64,000 nucleotides of DNA, taken from positions 310,001 through 374,000 of the forward strand of contig NZ_FNXG01000002.1 of assembly GCF_900108405.1 (NCBI RefSeq), written 5' to 3'. Shown in pieces: positions 36,169-45,054 of the stretch. Positions within the stretch are counted from its first letter, which is position 1, and every line of letters begins with the position of its first letter. Source of the DNA: Paracoccus alkenifer. GTDB lineage: Bacteria; Pseudomonadota; Alphaproteobacteria; Rhodobacterales; Rhodobacteraceae. Below the pieces are notes generated by a model. It ran no database searches and had not been told where the DNA came from. It worked only from the letters and a program-made list of their open reading frames with translations. Both the position numbers and the translations under genes were made by a program.

Positions 36169-38973
36169 ATGAACGACGAAGGCTTTGGCAAGGGCAGCCA
36201 CCTGCATCTGATCGACGGCTCGGCCTTCATCTTTCGCGCGTTTCACGCGCTGCCGCCGCTGACGCGGAAATCCGACGGGCTGCCCATCGGGGCGGTGGCC
36301 GGTTTCTGCAACATGATCTGGAAATACATCAACGACGCGCGGGGCTCTGACGCGCCGACACATGTAGCGGTGATCTTTGACCATTCCTCGAAAACCTTCC
36401 GCAACGACATCTTCCCCGACTACAAGGCCAACCGCCCCGAACCGCCCGAGGAACTGCGCCCGCAATTTCCGCTGACGCGCGAGGCGACCGTTGCCTTCAA
36501 CCTGCCCTCGATCGAGATCCGCGATTTCGAGGCCGACGACATCATCGCCACCCTGGCCTGTCAGGCGCGCGAGCTGGGCGGGCGCGTCACCATCATCAGT
36601 TCCGACAAGGATCTGATGCAGCTGGTGGGCGACGGGGTCGAGATGCTGGACCCGATCAAGGGCAAGCCCATCGGCCGCGACGAGGTGTTCGAGAAATTCG
36701 GCGTCTACCCTGAGCTTGTGGCCGATGTGCAGGCGCTGGCCGGCGATCCCACCGACAACGTGCCGGGTGCGCCGGGCATCGGCGTCAAGACCGCCGCCCT
36801 GCTGATCAACGAATACGGTGATCTCGAATCGCTGCTCGCCCGCGCGGACGAAATCAAGCAGCCCAAGCGGCGCCAGACCTTGATCGACAATGCCGAACAG
36901 ATCCGTATCTCGAAACGGCTGGTGCAGCTGGATCGCGAGACGCCGATCGACTTTGCCATGGCCACGCTTGAGGTCAAGGATCCGGACCCCGAGGTGCTGA
37001 TGGAGTTCCTCAACCGCATGGAGTTCCGCACCCTGACCAAGCGCGTGGCCGAGCGTTCCGGGACCACTGCGCCCGAGCCGCTCGCCCCCCCACCCGAGGC
37101 CGCGGCCCCCGCCGCCCCGCAGTTCGCGCCGGTCGATTGCGACGCCTATGAAACGATCCGCGACACCGCCGCGCTGCAACGCTGGCTGGATGCGATCCGC
37201 GAACGCGGCATGGTCGCCGTCGATACTGAAACCACCGGGCTGGACGAGATGCAGGCCGATCTGGTCGGAATTTCCTTTTGCACCGAGGTGGGCAACGCCG
37301 CCTATCTGCCGCTGGGCCATGTCGAGGGCACCGCCGATCTGTTTGGCGGCGGCGCGCAGGCGGCGGGGCAGATTCCGATGGATCAGGCGCTGGCGATGCT
37401 CAAGCCGGTGCTTGAGGATCCGGCGGTGCTCAAGATCCTGCACAATGCCAAGTATGACTGGAAGATCCTTGCCCGGCTGGGCATCCGCATGGCGCCGGTC
37501 GATGACACCATGCTGATGAGCTACGTCCTGAACGCGGGCCTGCACAACCACGGGCTGGACGAGCTGGCGGAAACCTATGTCGGGCACCGTTGTCAGCCGA
37601 TCAAGGCGCTGCTGGGGTCGGGCAAGAACCAGATCACCTTTGCGCAGGTGCCCATCGACGCCGCCACCCGCTACGGCGGCGAGGATGCCGAGATCACCTG
37701 GCGGCTGTGGCAGCATTTCCGCCCGCAGCTGCCCGCGGCGCAGGTCACCACCGTCTATGAAACGCTGGAGCGCCCGATGATCGAGGTGCTGGCCGGGATG
37801 GAAATGGCCGGCGTCCAGATCGACAGCCAGCACCTGTCGCGGATGTCCGGTGCCTTTGCCCAGAAAATGGCCGCGCTGGAGGAAGAGGCGCATGGGCTTG
37901 CGGGGGGTAAATTCAACCTCGGCTCGCCCAAGCAGCTTGGAGAAATCCTGTTCGGCCAGATGGGGTTGCCCGGCACCAAGGCCGGCAAGTCGGGGGCGCT
38001 GTCCACCAGCGCCGACGTGCTTGAGGATCTGGCGGCCGAGGGGCACGAGCTGCCTGCTCGCATCCTCGACTGGCGGGCGCTCGCCAAGCTGAAATCGACC
38101 TATACCGACGCGCTGCCGACCTTCGTGAACCCGGACACCGGGCGGGTGCATACCTGCTATTCGATTGCGGGCGCCGCGACCGGGCGGCTGGCCTCGACCG
38201 ACCCGAATCTGCAAAACATCCCCGTGCGCACCGACGAGGGCCGCCGCATCCGCGAGGCGTTCCTGGCCCCCGAAGGCAGGCTGCTGGTCAGCCTCGACTA
38301 CAGCCAGATCGAACTGCGCATCCTTGCCCATATCGCCGACATACCGGCGCTGAAACAGGCATTCGCCGACGGCATCGACATCCATGCGATGACCGCCAGC
38401 GAGATGTTTGGGGTGCCGGTCGAGGGCATGGACCCGATGATCCGCCGGCAGGCCAAGGCGATCAATTTCGGCGTGATCTACGGGATCTCGGCCTTTGGCC
38501 TCGCGCGAAACCTGCGCATCCCGCGGGCCGAGGCGCAGGCCTTCATCGACACCTATTTCCAGCGCTTCCCGGAAATCCGCGCCTATATGGACCGGACCAC
38601 CACTGAAGCCAAGGCGCAGGGCTTCGTGCGCACGCTGTTCGGGCGGCGCATCCACACGCCGGGGATTTCATCCTCCGGCCCGGCAGCGGCGGGTGCGCGC
38701 CGCGCGGCGATCAACGCGCCGATCCAGGGCACCGCCGCCGATATCATCCGCCGCGCCATGATCCGCATGCCCGAAGCGATCGAGGGGATTCCCGCGCGGA
38801 TGTTGTTGCAGGTCCACGACGAGCTGGTGTTCGAGGCGGACGAGGCTGCGGTCGAGCCGCTGATCGCCGCCGCGCGCGAGGTGATGGCCGGCGCCGCCGA
38901 CCCGGTGGTCCATCTCAGCGTGCCGCTGGTCGTCGATGCGGGTTCGGGCCGCAACTGGGCCGAGGCGCATTGA
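36169..38973 (+). CDS. polA: DNA polymerase I
   Basis: A 934-residue repair/replication polymerase with all three domains. The 5'-3' exonuclease (about 1-300) has LIDGSAFIFRAFHALPPL, DYKANRPEPPEELRPQ and FEADDIIATLA. The 3'-5' exonuclease has intact proofreading motif AVDTETTGLDEMQADLVG and the YGGEDAEITWRL region. The polymerase motif A is LVSLDYSQIELRILAHIA, motif B is RRQAKAINFGVIYGIS, and motif C is LQVHDELVFE. ATG 36169 was chosen at the family start MNDEGFGKGSHLHLIDG; the frame upstream runs through the inverted repeat and is not coding. It ends before a long inverted repeat. Confidence 0.97.
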   Translation: MNDEGFGKGSHLHLIDGSAFIFRAFHALPPLTRKSDGLPIGAVAGFCNMIWKYINDARGSDAPTHVAVIFDHSSKTFRNDIFPDYKANRPEPPEELRPQFPLTREATVAFNLPSIEIRDFEADDIIATLACQARELGGRVTIISSDKDLMQLVGDGVEMLDPIKGKPIGRDEVFEKFGVYPELVADVQALAGDPTDNVPGAPGIGVKTAALLINEYGDLESLLARADEIKQPKRRQTLIDNAEQIRISKRLVQLDRETPIDFAMATLEVKDPDPEVLMEFLNRMEFRTLTKRVAERSGTTAPEPLAPPPEAAAPAAPQFAPVDCDAYETIRDTAALQRWLDAIRERGMVAVDTETTGLDEMQADLVGISFCTEVGNAAYLPLGHVEGTADLFGGGAQAAGQIPMDQALAMLKPVLEDPAVLKILHNAKYDWKILARLGIRMAPVDDTMLMSYVLNAGLHNHGLDELAETYVGHRCQPIKALLGSGKNQITFAQVPIDAATRYGGEDAEITWRLWQHFRPQLPAAQVTTVYETLERPMIEVLAGMEMAGVQIDSQHLSRMSGAFAQKMAALEEEAHGLAGGKFNLGSPKQLGEILFGQMGLPGTKAGKSGALSTSADVLEDLAAEGHELPARILDWRALAKLKSTYTDALPTFVNPDTGRVHTCYSIAGAATGRLASTDPNLQNIPVRTDEGRRIREAFLAPEGRLLVSLDYSQIELRILAHIADIPALKQAFADGIDIHAMTASEMFGVPVEGMDPMIRRQAKAINFGVIYGISAFGLARNLRIPRAEAQAFIDTYFQRFPEIRAYMDRTTTEAKAQGFVRTLFGRRIHTPGISSSGPAAAGARRAAINAPIQGTAADIIRRAMIRMPEAIEGIPARMLLQVHDELVFEADEAAVEPLIAAAREVMAGAADPVVHLSVPLVVDAGSGRNWAEAH

Positions 38974-39015
38974 CCGGGCACCGCCACTCGGCCCGGCAGC
39001 CTGTCTTTGGTGCCT

Positions 39016-39130
39016 AAATATCCCGGGGTCCGGGGCAGCGCCCCGGTTGCAACCGCGCCGCGGGAAAACAGTGCGATCCGCTGGTGCTGCCCTGCCGGGC
39101 CGGGGCGCTGCCCCGGACCCCGGGATATTT
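39016..39130. repeat. perfect 31-bp inverted repeat between polA and the zinc-finger gene
   Basis: Arms 39016-39046 and 39100-39130 are exact reverse complements (AAATATCCCGGGGTCCGGGG...), separated by 53 nt. Each arm has its own internal GGGGC-ag-GCCCC-type hairpin. This is a convergent junction. Confidence 0.8.
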
Positions 39131-39165
39131 GAACAAGAAAGAAGCGGCCGCCACTCGATGGTGGA

Positions 39166-39408
39166 TCAGTGATCCTCGTGCGCCTGTTCGGCGTCGATCA
39201 CGAAGCGCTTGTCGCAATAGCCGCAATCGACAAACCCGGTTTCCGGGGCGATGCGCAGCCAGACGCGGGGATGGCCCAGCCCCAGCGCCTCGTTGCCGGA
39301 ACAGGCGACTTTCCAGCTGGTCACGATCTCGGTCTCGGGGGCGGGCAAAAGCGTCGCCTCGGGGTCCTGATTGGTGGACATCGGGGTTTCAGAGATCGCG
39401 TGCTGCAT
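39166..39408 (-). CDS. small zinc-finger protein, NDUFS6-like
   Basis: An 80-residue protein whose C-terminal half ([41 protein letters not shown]) has the Cys...His...Cys-x2-Cys arrangement and GHPRVWL core of the CHCC zinc finger shared with mitochondrial complex I subunit NDUFS6. Alphaproteobacterial homologues, including one in Paracoccus complex I, are known accessory subunits, so complex I association is plausible but not shown here. The start at 39408 has AAGAGAG upstream; ATG 39381 is an alternative. It is convergent with polA. Confidence 0.82.
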   Translation of the reverse strand: MQHAISETPMSTNQDPEATLLPAPETEIVTSWKVACSGNEALGLGHPRVWLRIAPETGFVDCGYCDKRFVIDAEQAHEDH

Positions 39409-39525
39409 CTTGGCTCTCTTGTAATGGCGGGGCGGGACCGGTTTAACAGGGGCATTCTATCCAGCCCCGGCCCACTGCCGCAAGATGCGCCGCAGTCGCG
39501 GCTTTGGGCCGCGAAAGGTCGTCCG

Positions 39526-40509
39526 ATGTCCGCAAGCCTGCAACCGCCCCCCGCAAGGGTTCACCCGCCACGCCCCGGCCTGCCCGAAGCGGCGATCCGC
39601 CTGACCGGGCTGCGCAAGGTCTATGCCGCCGACGGCGCCAGCCCGCCGAAAGAGGCGCTGAAGGGCGTCGATCTGGTGATCCCCCGCGGCTCGGTCTTTG
39701 GCTTGCTGGGGCCAAACGGGGCGGGGAAATCGACGCTGATCAACATTCTGGCCGGGCTGGTCAACAAGACCGCCGGCAAGGTCGAGATCTGGGGCTTCGA
39801 TCAGGACGTGAACCCGCGCCAATCCCGCGCCGCCATCGGGGTGATGCCGCAGGAACTGAACATCGACCCTTTTCTGACCCCGCGCGCCAGTCTCGAGGTG
39901 CAGGCCGGGCTTTATGCGGTGCCCAAGGCCGATCGCTGGACGGACGAGATCCTTGAACTCGTCGGGCTGACCGCGCAGGCCGAAAGCTATACCCGCCAGC
40001 TGTCGGGCGGGATGAAGCGGCGGCTGCTGCTGGCCAAGGCGCTGGTCCACCGTCCCCCCATCCTGGTGCTGGACGAACCCACTGCCGGCGTCGACATCGG
40101 CCTGCGCGAGATGCTGTGGACCAATGTGCGCCGCCTGAACGCGCAGGGGATGACGGTGATCCTGACCACACATTACCTGGAAGAGGCCGAAGAGATGTGC
40201 GACGAGATCGCCATCATCAACCACGGCGCCAGGATCGTGCAGGAACCCACGGGCCAGCTGCTGGCGCGGATGGGGTCCAAGACGCTGCTGGTCGATCCCG
40301 GCGACTGGCAGGGTGAACTGCCGCCGCTGCCCGAGGGCGTCACCGCCGAGCGTCGCCCCGACGGGCAGCTGGCGCTGAGCTGGAACACCGGCCGCACCGA
40401 GGCCGCGCAGATCGTCGATGCGCTGCGCGGGGCCGGGGTGCCGATGGTCGATGTCTCGACCGAGCAGCCCGACTTGCAGGATGTGTTTCTTGAACTGACC
40501 CGCGGCTGA
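39526..40509 (+). CDS. ABC transporter ATP-binding protein (ABC-2 / YadG-like)
   Basis: A 327-residue ATPase with Walker A GLLGPNGAGKST, LSGGMKRRLLLAKAL, Walker B ILVLDEPTAGVDIGLRE and the switch region ILTTHYLEEAEEMCDEIAII. A C-terminal domain of about 90 residues (after KTLLVDPGDW) is like those of drug/lipid ABC-2 exporters such as YadG. The partner membrane gene (YadH type) is not next to it: upstream is the divergent zinc-finger gene, downstream the convergent HIT gene. The start at 39526 follows AAAGG. Substrate is unknown. Confidence 0.9.
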   Translation: MSASLQPPPARVHPPRPGLPEAAIRLTGLRKVYAADGASPPKEALKGVDLVIPRGSVFGLLGPNGAGKSTLINILAGLVNKTAGKVEIWGFDQDVNPRQSRAAIGVMPQELNIDPFLTPRASLEVQAGLYAVPKADRWTDEILELVGLTAQAESYTRQLSGGMKRRLLLAKALVHRPPILVLDEPTAGVDIGLREMLWTNVRRLNAQGMTVILTTHYLEEAEEMCDEIAIINHGARIVQEPTGQLLARMGSKTLLVDPGDWQGELPPLPEGVTAERRPDGQLALSWNTGRTEAAQIVDALRGAGVPMVDVSTEQPDLQDVFLELTRG

Positions 40510-40527
40510 CCGCCCGGCCGGGCCGGG

Positions 40528-40902
40528 TCAGGCTTGCGCCAGCATCCGGCCCAGCGGGCGGCCGCCCAGCAGGTGCAGGTGGAAATGCGGCACCTCTTGC
40601 ACGCCGTGTTCGCCGGCGTTGGTGATGGCGCGAAAACCCGCGCTGCCCTCGGCCAGCATCAGCCCCTCGGACCGCGCGACCTGTGCCACCAGCCGGTGAA
40701 ACCCGGCGATTTCCGCGTCCGAGGCATTGGCGGCGAAATCGTCGTAGCTGACATAGGCACCGCGCGGGATCACCAGCACATGCACCGGCGCCTGCGGGCG
40801 GATGTCGCGAAATGCCAGCGCGTGTTCGTTTTCGGCAACCGTGTCGTTGGGGATCTCGCCCCGCAGGATACGGGCAAAGATGTTGTCGGGATCATAGGCC
40901 AT
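40528..40902 (-). CDS. HIT-family nucleotide-binding protein
   Basis: A 124-residue histidine-triad hydrolase (HINT branch), with FARILRGEIPNDTVAENEHALAFRDIRPQAPVHVLVIPRGAYVSYDDF, GFRAITNAGEHGVQEVPHFHLHLLGGRPLG and the HxHxH active site HFHLH. Such enzymes cleave AMP-lysine/AMP-amine or similar nucleotide conjugates. ATG 40902 follows AAGGAG. It is 11 nt downstream of the glycosyltransferase on the same strand. Confidence 0.93.
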   Translation of the reverse strand: MAYDPDNIFARILRGEIPNDTVAENEHALAFRDIRPQAPVHVLVIPRGAYVSYDDFAANASDAEIAGFHRLVAQVARSEGLMLAEGSAGFRAITNAGEHGVQEVPHFHLHLLGGRPLGRMLAQA

Positions 40903-40913
40903 GGGCGGGCTCC

Positions 40914-42491
40914 TTAGTCGTCGAACAGATGATCGGTCCCCGCAAGGGCTAGCGCCGTATCGGGGTCGAGGTCCAGCAGCCTTGCCAGCGCCGCCGCGTT
41001 GGCATTGGTTCCACGCGCGGGTGAAATCACCTGAAACCCCTCGATTTCCAGATCGCGGATGCGTTCGCCTTCGTGTTCCAGATCGGCGCGGACCGCGGGG
41101 ATCAGCCGGTTGACCTGCTCGGGGGCGCTGTGCTGACCGGCCAGACCGACCCGCCCGATATGGCCGCGCACATAATCGTCGTCGAAATCCGAATCGATCA
41201 GCAGCACCCGGGTTTCGGCCTTGTCGTCCAGAAAATCCTGGATCAGCCCCAGCGCCGAGGGGTCCAGGCACAGCGCCACGCAGGGGCTTTCGAACTGGAC
41301 GAACAGCATCTTGACCAGCGCGCGGCGGTGGCGTTCGCGCTTGGCCAGCGTCGTTTCGATCCCGCCCATGTCGGGCAGATGCGCGTCCAGTTCGTTGAAC
41401 AGATAATCCACCACCGGAATGTCGGTGTGGCGGCGGATCGCCGCGGTCAGCCGCTTGGCGACATGCCATTTCTTGGCCACGATCAGGATCAGCCGCCGCC
41501 CGCGGCCCAGCGACCCGTCCGCCTCCCAGAAACGCTGGCCGAAGCGGCGGCCGATGCGGCCGCGGCCGGACAGGAAACGGTAAAGCCCCGCGGCTTCGTT
41601 GGTGATGGGAAACTGCGCGCCGCTGTCCCGCCACAGCGCCCCCAGCCGCTTGCGCAGGGTGATCGCCTCGGGGCTGATCTTGCGGGCGAACAGATAATCC
41701 TGTCCCAGCAGCAGGTCGTAGTGGTCGTTGTAGAAGGTGACCGGCATCCCGTAGTCGGTGAACATCAGAAAGGTCAGCGTGCGCGAACGGATTTCGCGGC
41801 GCGGCACCACATGCGCGACGATGGTCTGGAAAAACGTCTCGTCCGGGATCCAGGTGGTGGCAAAGAACCGCATCACGTCACGGCGCGCGTCGCAGAACGC
41901 CAGCAGCCTTTCCACAGTCTGCCGGCGCAGGCACCACCATTGCGAACCGATCATCACCTGGATGTCGGCGGGCAGCGGCCGCGCCAGCCCCAGCCGCTTT
42001 TGCAGGTCGAGGCTGGCATAGAACAGCCGCTTGCTGGTGCGTTCGTTGAACCAGTGGCGATAGATCAGCCGCTCTTCCTTGATGCCGGTCTTGATCCAGT
42101 CGCTGTCGAAGAAGTCGAAATTCTCGATGAAATCGAGGTCGTTGGCGTCAAGAAATTCCTGCGCATAGGCGGCGGACTTGATCGGCATGCAGTCGCCCGA
42201 CAGCATGTAGAAATGCGACGCCTGCGGAAAGGCCGCGACGGCGGTGCGCACGGCCTCGAGCGTGGCGGCGACCAGCGACCATTCGCCCCAGCCGCATTTG
42301 ACCCGCCGCGGGGTAAAGGCGACGGCGGGGTTGCCGGCCAGCGCCGCCCGGATCCGCGCGTAATCGCCGGCATCGGCGCGGCCGTCGAAATGGATCGAGA
42401 CGAAATCCCCCGATTCGGTCAGCCGCTGCGCCTGTGCGACGATCCCCACCGGGTCCTTGTGGCATAAAAGGATGAATGCGATGCGGGCCAT
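40914..42491 (-). CDS. GT14-like glycosyltransferase with DUF5928 C-terminal domain
   Basis: A 525-residue protein. The N-terminal half has the core-2/I-branching beta-1,6-GlcNAc-transferase (GT14) look: IAFILLCHKDPVGIVAQAQRL, VSIHFDGRADAGDY, VKCGWGEWSLVAATLEAVRTAVAAFPQASHFYMLSGDCMPIKS, and IGSQWWCLRRQTVERLLAF...PDETFFQTIV with the likely catalytic Glu region. The C-terminal half (from about 300) matches DUF5928, a domain restricted mainly to Rhodobacteraceae and resembling a nucleotide/sulfate-binding fold only by speculation. No signal peptide. It lies divergent to a sulfotransferase, suggesting synthesis and sulfation of a surface glycan. Confidence 0.85.
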   Translation of the reverse strand: MARIAFILLCHKDPVGIVAQAQRLTESGDFVSIHFDGRADAGDYARIRAALAGNPAVAFTPRRVKCGWGEWSLVAATLEAVRTAVAAFPQASHFYMLSGDCMPIKSAAYAQEFLDANDLDFIENFDFFDSDWIKTGIKEERLIYRHWFNERTSKRLFYASLDLQKRLGLARPLPADIQVMIGSQWWCLRRQTVERLLAFCDARRDVMRFFATTWIPDETFFQTIVAHVVPRREIRSRTLTFLMFTDYGMPVTFYNDHYDLLLGQDYLFARKISPEAITLRKRLGALWRDSGAQFPITNEAAGLYRFLSGRGRIGRRFGQRFWEADGSLGRGRRLILIVAKKWHVAKRLTAAIRRHTDIPVVDYLFNELDAHLPDMGGIETTLAKRERHRRALVKMLFVQFESPCVALCLDPSALGLIQDFLDDKAETRVLLIDSDFDDDYVRGHIGRVGLAGQHSAPEQVNRLIPAVRADLEHEGERIRDLEIEGFQVISPARGTNANAAALARLLDLDPDTALALAGTDHLFDD

Positions 42492-42639
42492 GCGCAGCTA
42501 CCTGTCCGGTGGTCGAGCGCGCGGAATCCGGTCCCGGGCGCGGCAATCCGCCGGTGGCGAGTTGCCTTGCGTGCATAACGATTTTATGGGCACGAGCAAG
42601 ACGTGCCAATGATTTACACGAATTGCGAGGACGCGCGAC

Positions 42640-43458
42640 ATGGGGTTTCCCGGCACCTGGATGACCGAAAGCGAAAGCATGGCCTATCGGGTCGTGCCCA
42701 AATGCGCCTGCTCGACCATCGGGCAGATCATGTTCCATTCCGACCATGGCCGCTATTACGACGGCGACATCCACGATGCGACCGAAGGGCTGCACAAATG
42801 GAACCTCGACCACAGCCAGCCGCAGATCGAGGCTGCGGTGCTGGCGCGCCGGCCGCTTGCCTTTACCTGCGTGCGCAACCCCTATGCGCGGATCCTGTCG
42901 TCGTTCTTCGACAAGATCGCCGGCATCCAGCGCAACGGCAAACGCTATCGCGGCAACCTGATCCCGCAGATCATGCAGCGCTACGGGGTCGAGGTCGGCA
43001 GCCCCGAGGACAATTTCGACTTTGACCAGATCCGCAGCTTTCGCCGGTTCCTGCTGTTTGCCCGCGACACCATCCGCTGGCGCCGCCCGATGGAGCCGGA
43101 CATCCACTGGTCGGCGATGTCGGGCCATATCTCGACCTTCATCGCGAACGGCGGCCGCTATGACCGGATCTTTTTTACCGAGAAATTCAACGAGGGGATG
43201 CAGGCGGTGCTGGATGCCGCCGAAACCCCGGTGCGCATGGACGTGAACGCGGTGCCCCGGTTCAACGAATCCGAAGGCCACGGCCCCAAGCGTGCCCATA
43301 AGGTCAGCGAATATTTCGACGATCTGTCACGGCACCTGATCTGGGAAATCTATCGCAAGGATTTCCAGCTGTTCCGCTATGACTTCGACGACCCCGACAA
43401 CAAGTTCCCAAAGGGCGAGGTCGATCTGGACGAGGTCCACGTCAAGCTGGGCCGCTAG
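42640..43458 (+). CDS. sulfotransferase family protein
   Basis: A 272-residue PAPS-dependent sulfotransferase of the Sulfotransfer_2 (carbohydrate/heparan type) group. The 5'-phosphosulfate loop is VPKCACSTIGQIMF (about 19-32) and the 3'-phosphate motif is FTCVRNPYARILSSFFDKIAG. The rest includes DIHWSAMSGHISTFI and IFFTEKFNEGM. There is no signal peptide or membrane anchor, unlike eukaryotic relatives, so it acts in the cytoplasm. It is divergent from the DUF5928 glycosyltransferase across a 148-nt gap. The acceptor is unknown; a glycan built by the neighbour is the simplest hypothesis. Confidence 0.87.
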   Translation: MGFPGTWMTESESMAYRVVPKCACSTIGQIMFHSDHGRYYDGDIHDATEGLHKWNLDHSQPQIEAAVLARRPLAFTCVRNPYARILSSFFDKIAGIQRNGKRYRGNLIPQIMQRYGVEVGSPEDNFDFDQIRSFRRFLLFARDTIRWRRPMEPDIHWSAMSGHISTFIANGGRYDRIFFTEKFNEGMQAVLDAAETPVRMDVNAVPRFNESEGHGPKRAHKVSEYFDDLSRHLIWEIYRKDFQLFRYDFDDPDNKFPKGEVDLDEVHVKLGR

Positions 43459-43488
43459 GACCATGCGCGACACCGGCGGCGGCGCGGC

Positions 43489-43622
43489 AAAAGGGGGGCT
43501 GTCTGCCCCCCATCGCCTGACGGCGATTCCCCCCGAGGATATTTTCGGACAGAAGAAGCCGCTCCGGCGAAAACATCTTCTGTCCTGAAATATCCCGGGG
43601 GCGCGGGGGCTGGCCCCCGCTC
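43489..43622. repeat. composite repeat/terminator between the sulfotransferase gene and hemN
   Basis: Contains a minus-strand intrinsic terminator (GGGGGGC-agaca-GCCCCCC then TTTT, 43511-43489) and a GGATATTTT...CAGAAGAAG arm with its inverse CATCTTCTG...AAATATCCC. A GGGGGC/GCCCCC-type hairpin lies next to the hemN stop. Bases 43489-43544 are identical to 57193-57248. Confidence 0.8.
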
Positions 43623-43662
43623 GGGCCAAGGCAGGTGGGGGCAGGAGCAGACGGGGCAGGGG

Positions 43663-45018
43663 TCAGATGGCGGGGCTGTGGCCCTTGGCCTCCATCTCGT
43701 AGCCGTCGAACATGCGGGCGATCATCCGTGTCAGCGGGCGGCCGGATTCGGGGATCGACAGGCCGCTGTCGTCCAGTTCCACCATGTCGCCGAACTCGGC
43801 CTTGACCGGGGCGAACAGCGCGGCGAGCGTGGCTTGGGTAAAGCCGTGGTCGCGGATGAATTCATCGGCCGAGATGCGGAAATCGCACATCAGCGCCTCG
43901 ATCATGCGGGCGCGCCAGTTGTCCTCGGGGGTGAACACATGGCCGCGAGTGGTCGAGAATCGGCCCTCGCGGATCGCCTTGGTATAGGCGCCGGTGGCGG
44001 GGGCGTTCTGCGCATAGCCCTGCGGGAACCGCGAGATCGACGAGGCGCCCATGCCCACCAGCGCCTGCGCCAGATCGTCGGTGTAGCCTTGGAAGTTGCG
44101 GCGCAGCAGCCCGGCGCGTTGCGCCACCGCCAGCCCGTCGCCGGGGCGGGCAAAGTGGTCGATGCCGATTTCATCATAGCCGTCGGCGACCAGCAGGTCG
44201 CGGGCGACCTCGAACAGCCGCAGCCGCGCCTGCGCGTCGGGCAGGGTGTCGTCGGGGATCATCACCTGCCGCTTGGCCATCCACGGCACATGCGCATAGC
44301 CGTAAAGCGCGATGCGGTCGGGCGACAGCGCCATCAGTTTCTGGATGGAATCGGCGATCTTCTGCGGGGTCTGGTGGGGCAGCCCGTAAAGGATGTCGGC
44401 GTTCAGGCTGGCGATGCCGCGGTCGCGGATCATCCGCACCGCCTGCGCGGTGATTTCAAAGCTCTGTTCGCGGCCGATGGTTTTCTGGATCTCGGGGTCG
44501 AAGTCCTGCACCCCGATCGAGGCGCGGGTCAGCCCGGCCTCGGCCAGCGCGTCCATGCGCGGCTCGTCGATCTCGTTGGGGTCGATCTCGACCGAGAACT
44601 CGGCCCCCTCGGCCAGCGGGAAGGCGTCGAACACCGCGCCCGCCACGCGGCGCATCATGTCGGGCGGCATCAGCGTCGGCGTGCCGCCGCCCCAGTGCAG
44701 CCGCGACAGCCTGACCCCCGGCGCCAGGCTGGCCTTGAGCAGTTCGAGTTCTTGCAGCAGCACGTCGGCATAGGCGCGCACCGGCGCGTCGGATTGCGTG
44801 CCCTGCGTGCGGCAGGCGCAGAACCAGCACAGCCTGCGGCAGAACGGCACATGCATGTAAAGCGAGATCGCGCCCCCGGCAGGAATTTCCTGCACCCAGC
44901 GGGTGAAATCCCCCGCGCCCACGGTCGGCTTGAAATGCGGCGCCGTCGGATAAGACGTGTAGCGCGGCACCCGCGCGTCGAACAACCCGAGTCGGGTCAG
45001 TTGCGATTTCTGTTCCAT
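43663..45018 (-). CDS. hemN: oxygen-independent coproporphyrinogen III oxidase
   Basis: A 451-residue radical-SAM enzyme converting coproporphyrinogen III to protoporphyrinogen IX without oxygen. The cluster motif is MHVPFCRRLCWFCAC (CxxxCxxCxC), preceded by RVPRYTSYPTAPHF; LHWGGGTPTLMPP and the SIGVQDFDPEIQKTIGREQ region are conserved. ATG 45018 (MEQKSQLTRLGLFD) fits family starts; ATG 45030 is in frame four codons earlier. No clear RBS precedes 45018. An FNR-like box centred at 45061.5 lies between it and fnrL, fitting low-oxygen control. Confidence 0.95.
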   Translation of the reverse strand: MEQKSQLTRLGLFDARVPRYTSYPTAPHFKPTVGAGDFTRWVQEIPAGGAISLYMHVPFCRRLCWFCACRTQGTQSDAPVRAYADVLLQELELLKASLAPGVRLSRLHWGGGTPTLMPPDMMRRVAGAVFDAFPLAEGAEFSVEIDPNEIDEPRMDALAEAGLTRASIGVQDFDPEIQKTIGREQSFEITAQAVRMIRDRGIASLNADILYGLPHQTPQKIADSIQKLMALSPDRIALYGYAHVPWMAKRQVMIPDDTLPDAQARLRLFEVARDLLVADGYDEIGIDHFARPGDGLAVAQRAGLLRRNFQGYTDDLAQALVGMGASSISRFPQGYAQNAPATGAYTKAIREGRFSTTRGHVFTPEDNWRARMIEALMCDFRISADEFIRDHGFTQATLAALFAPVKAEFGDMVELDDSGLSIPESGRPLTRMIARMFDGYEMEAKGHSPAI

Positions 45019-45054
45019 GGGACTATCCATTGCCTGCGTTAACTGGACACGGCA

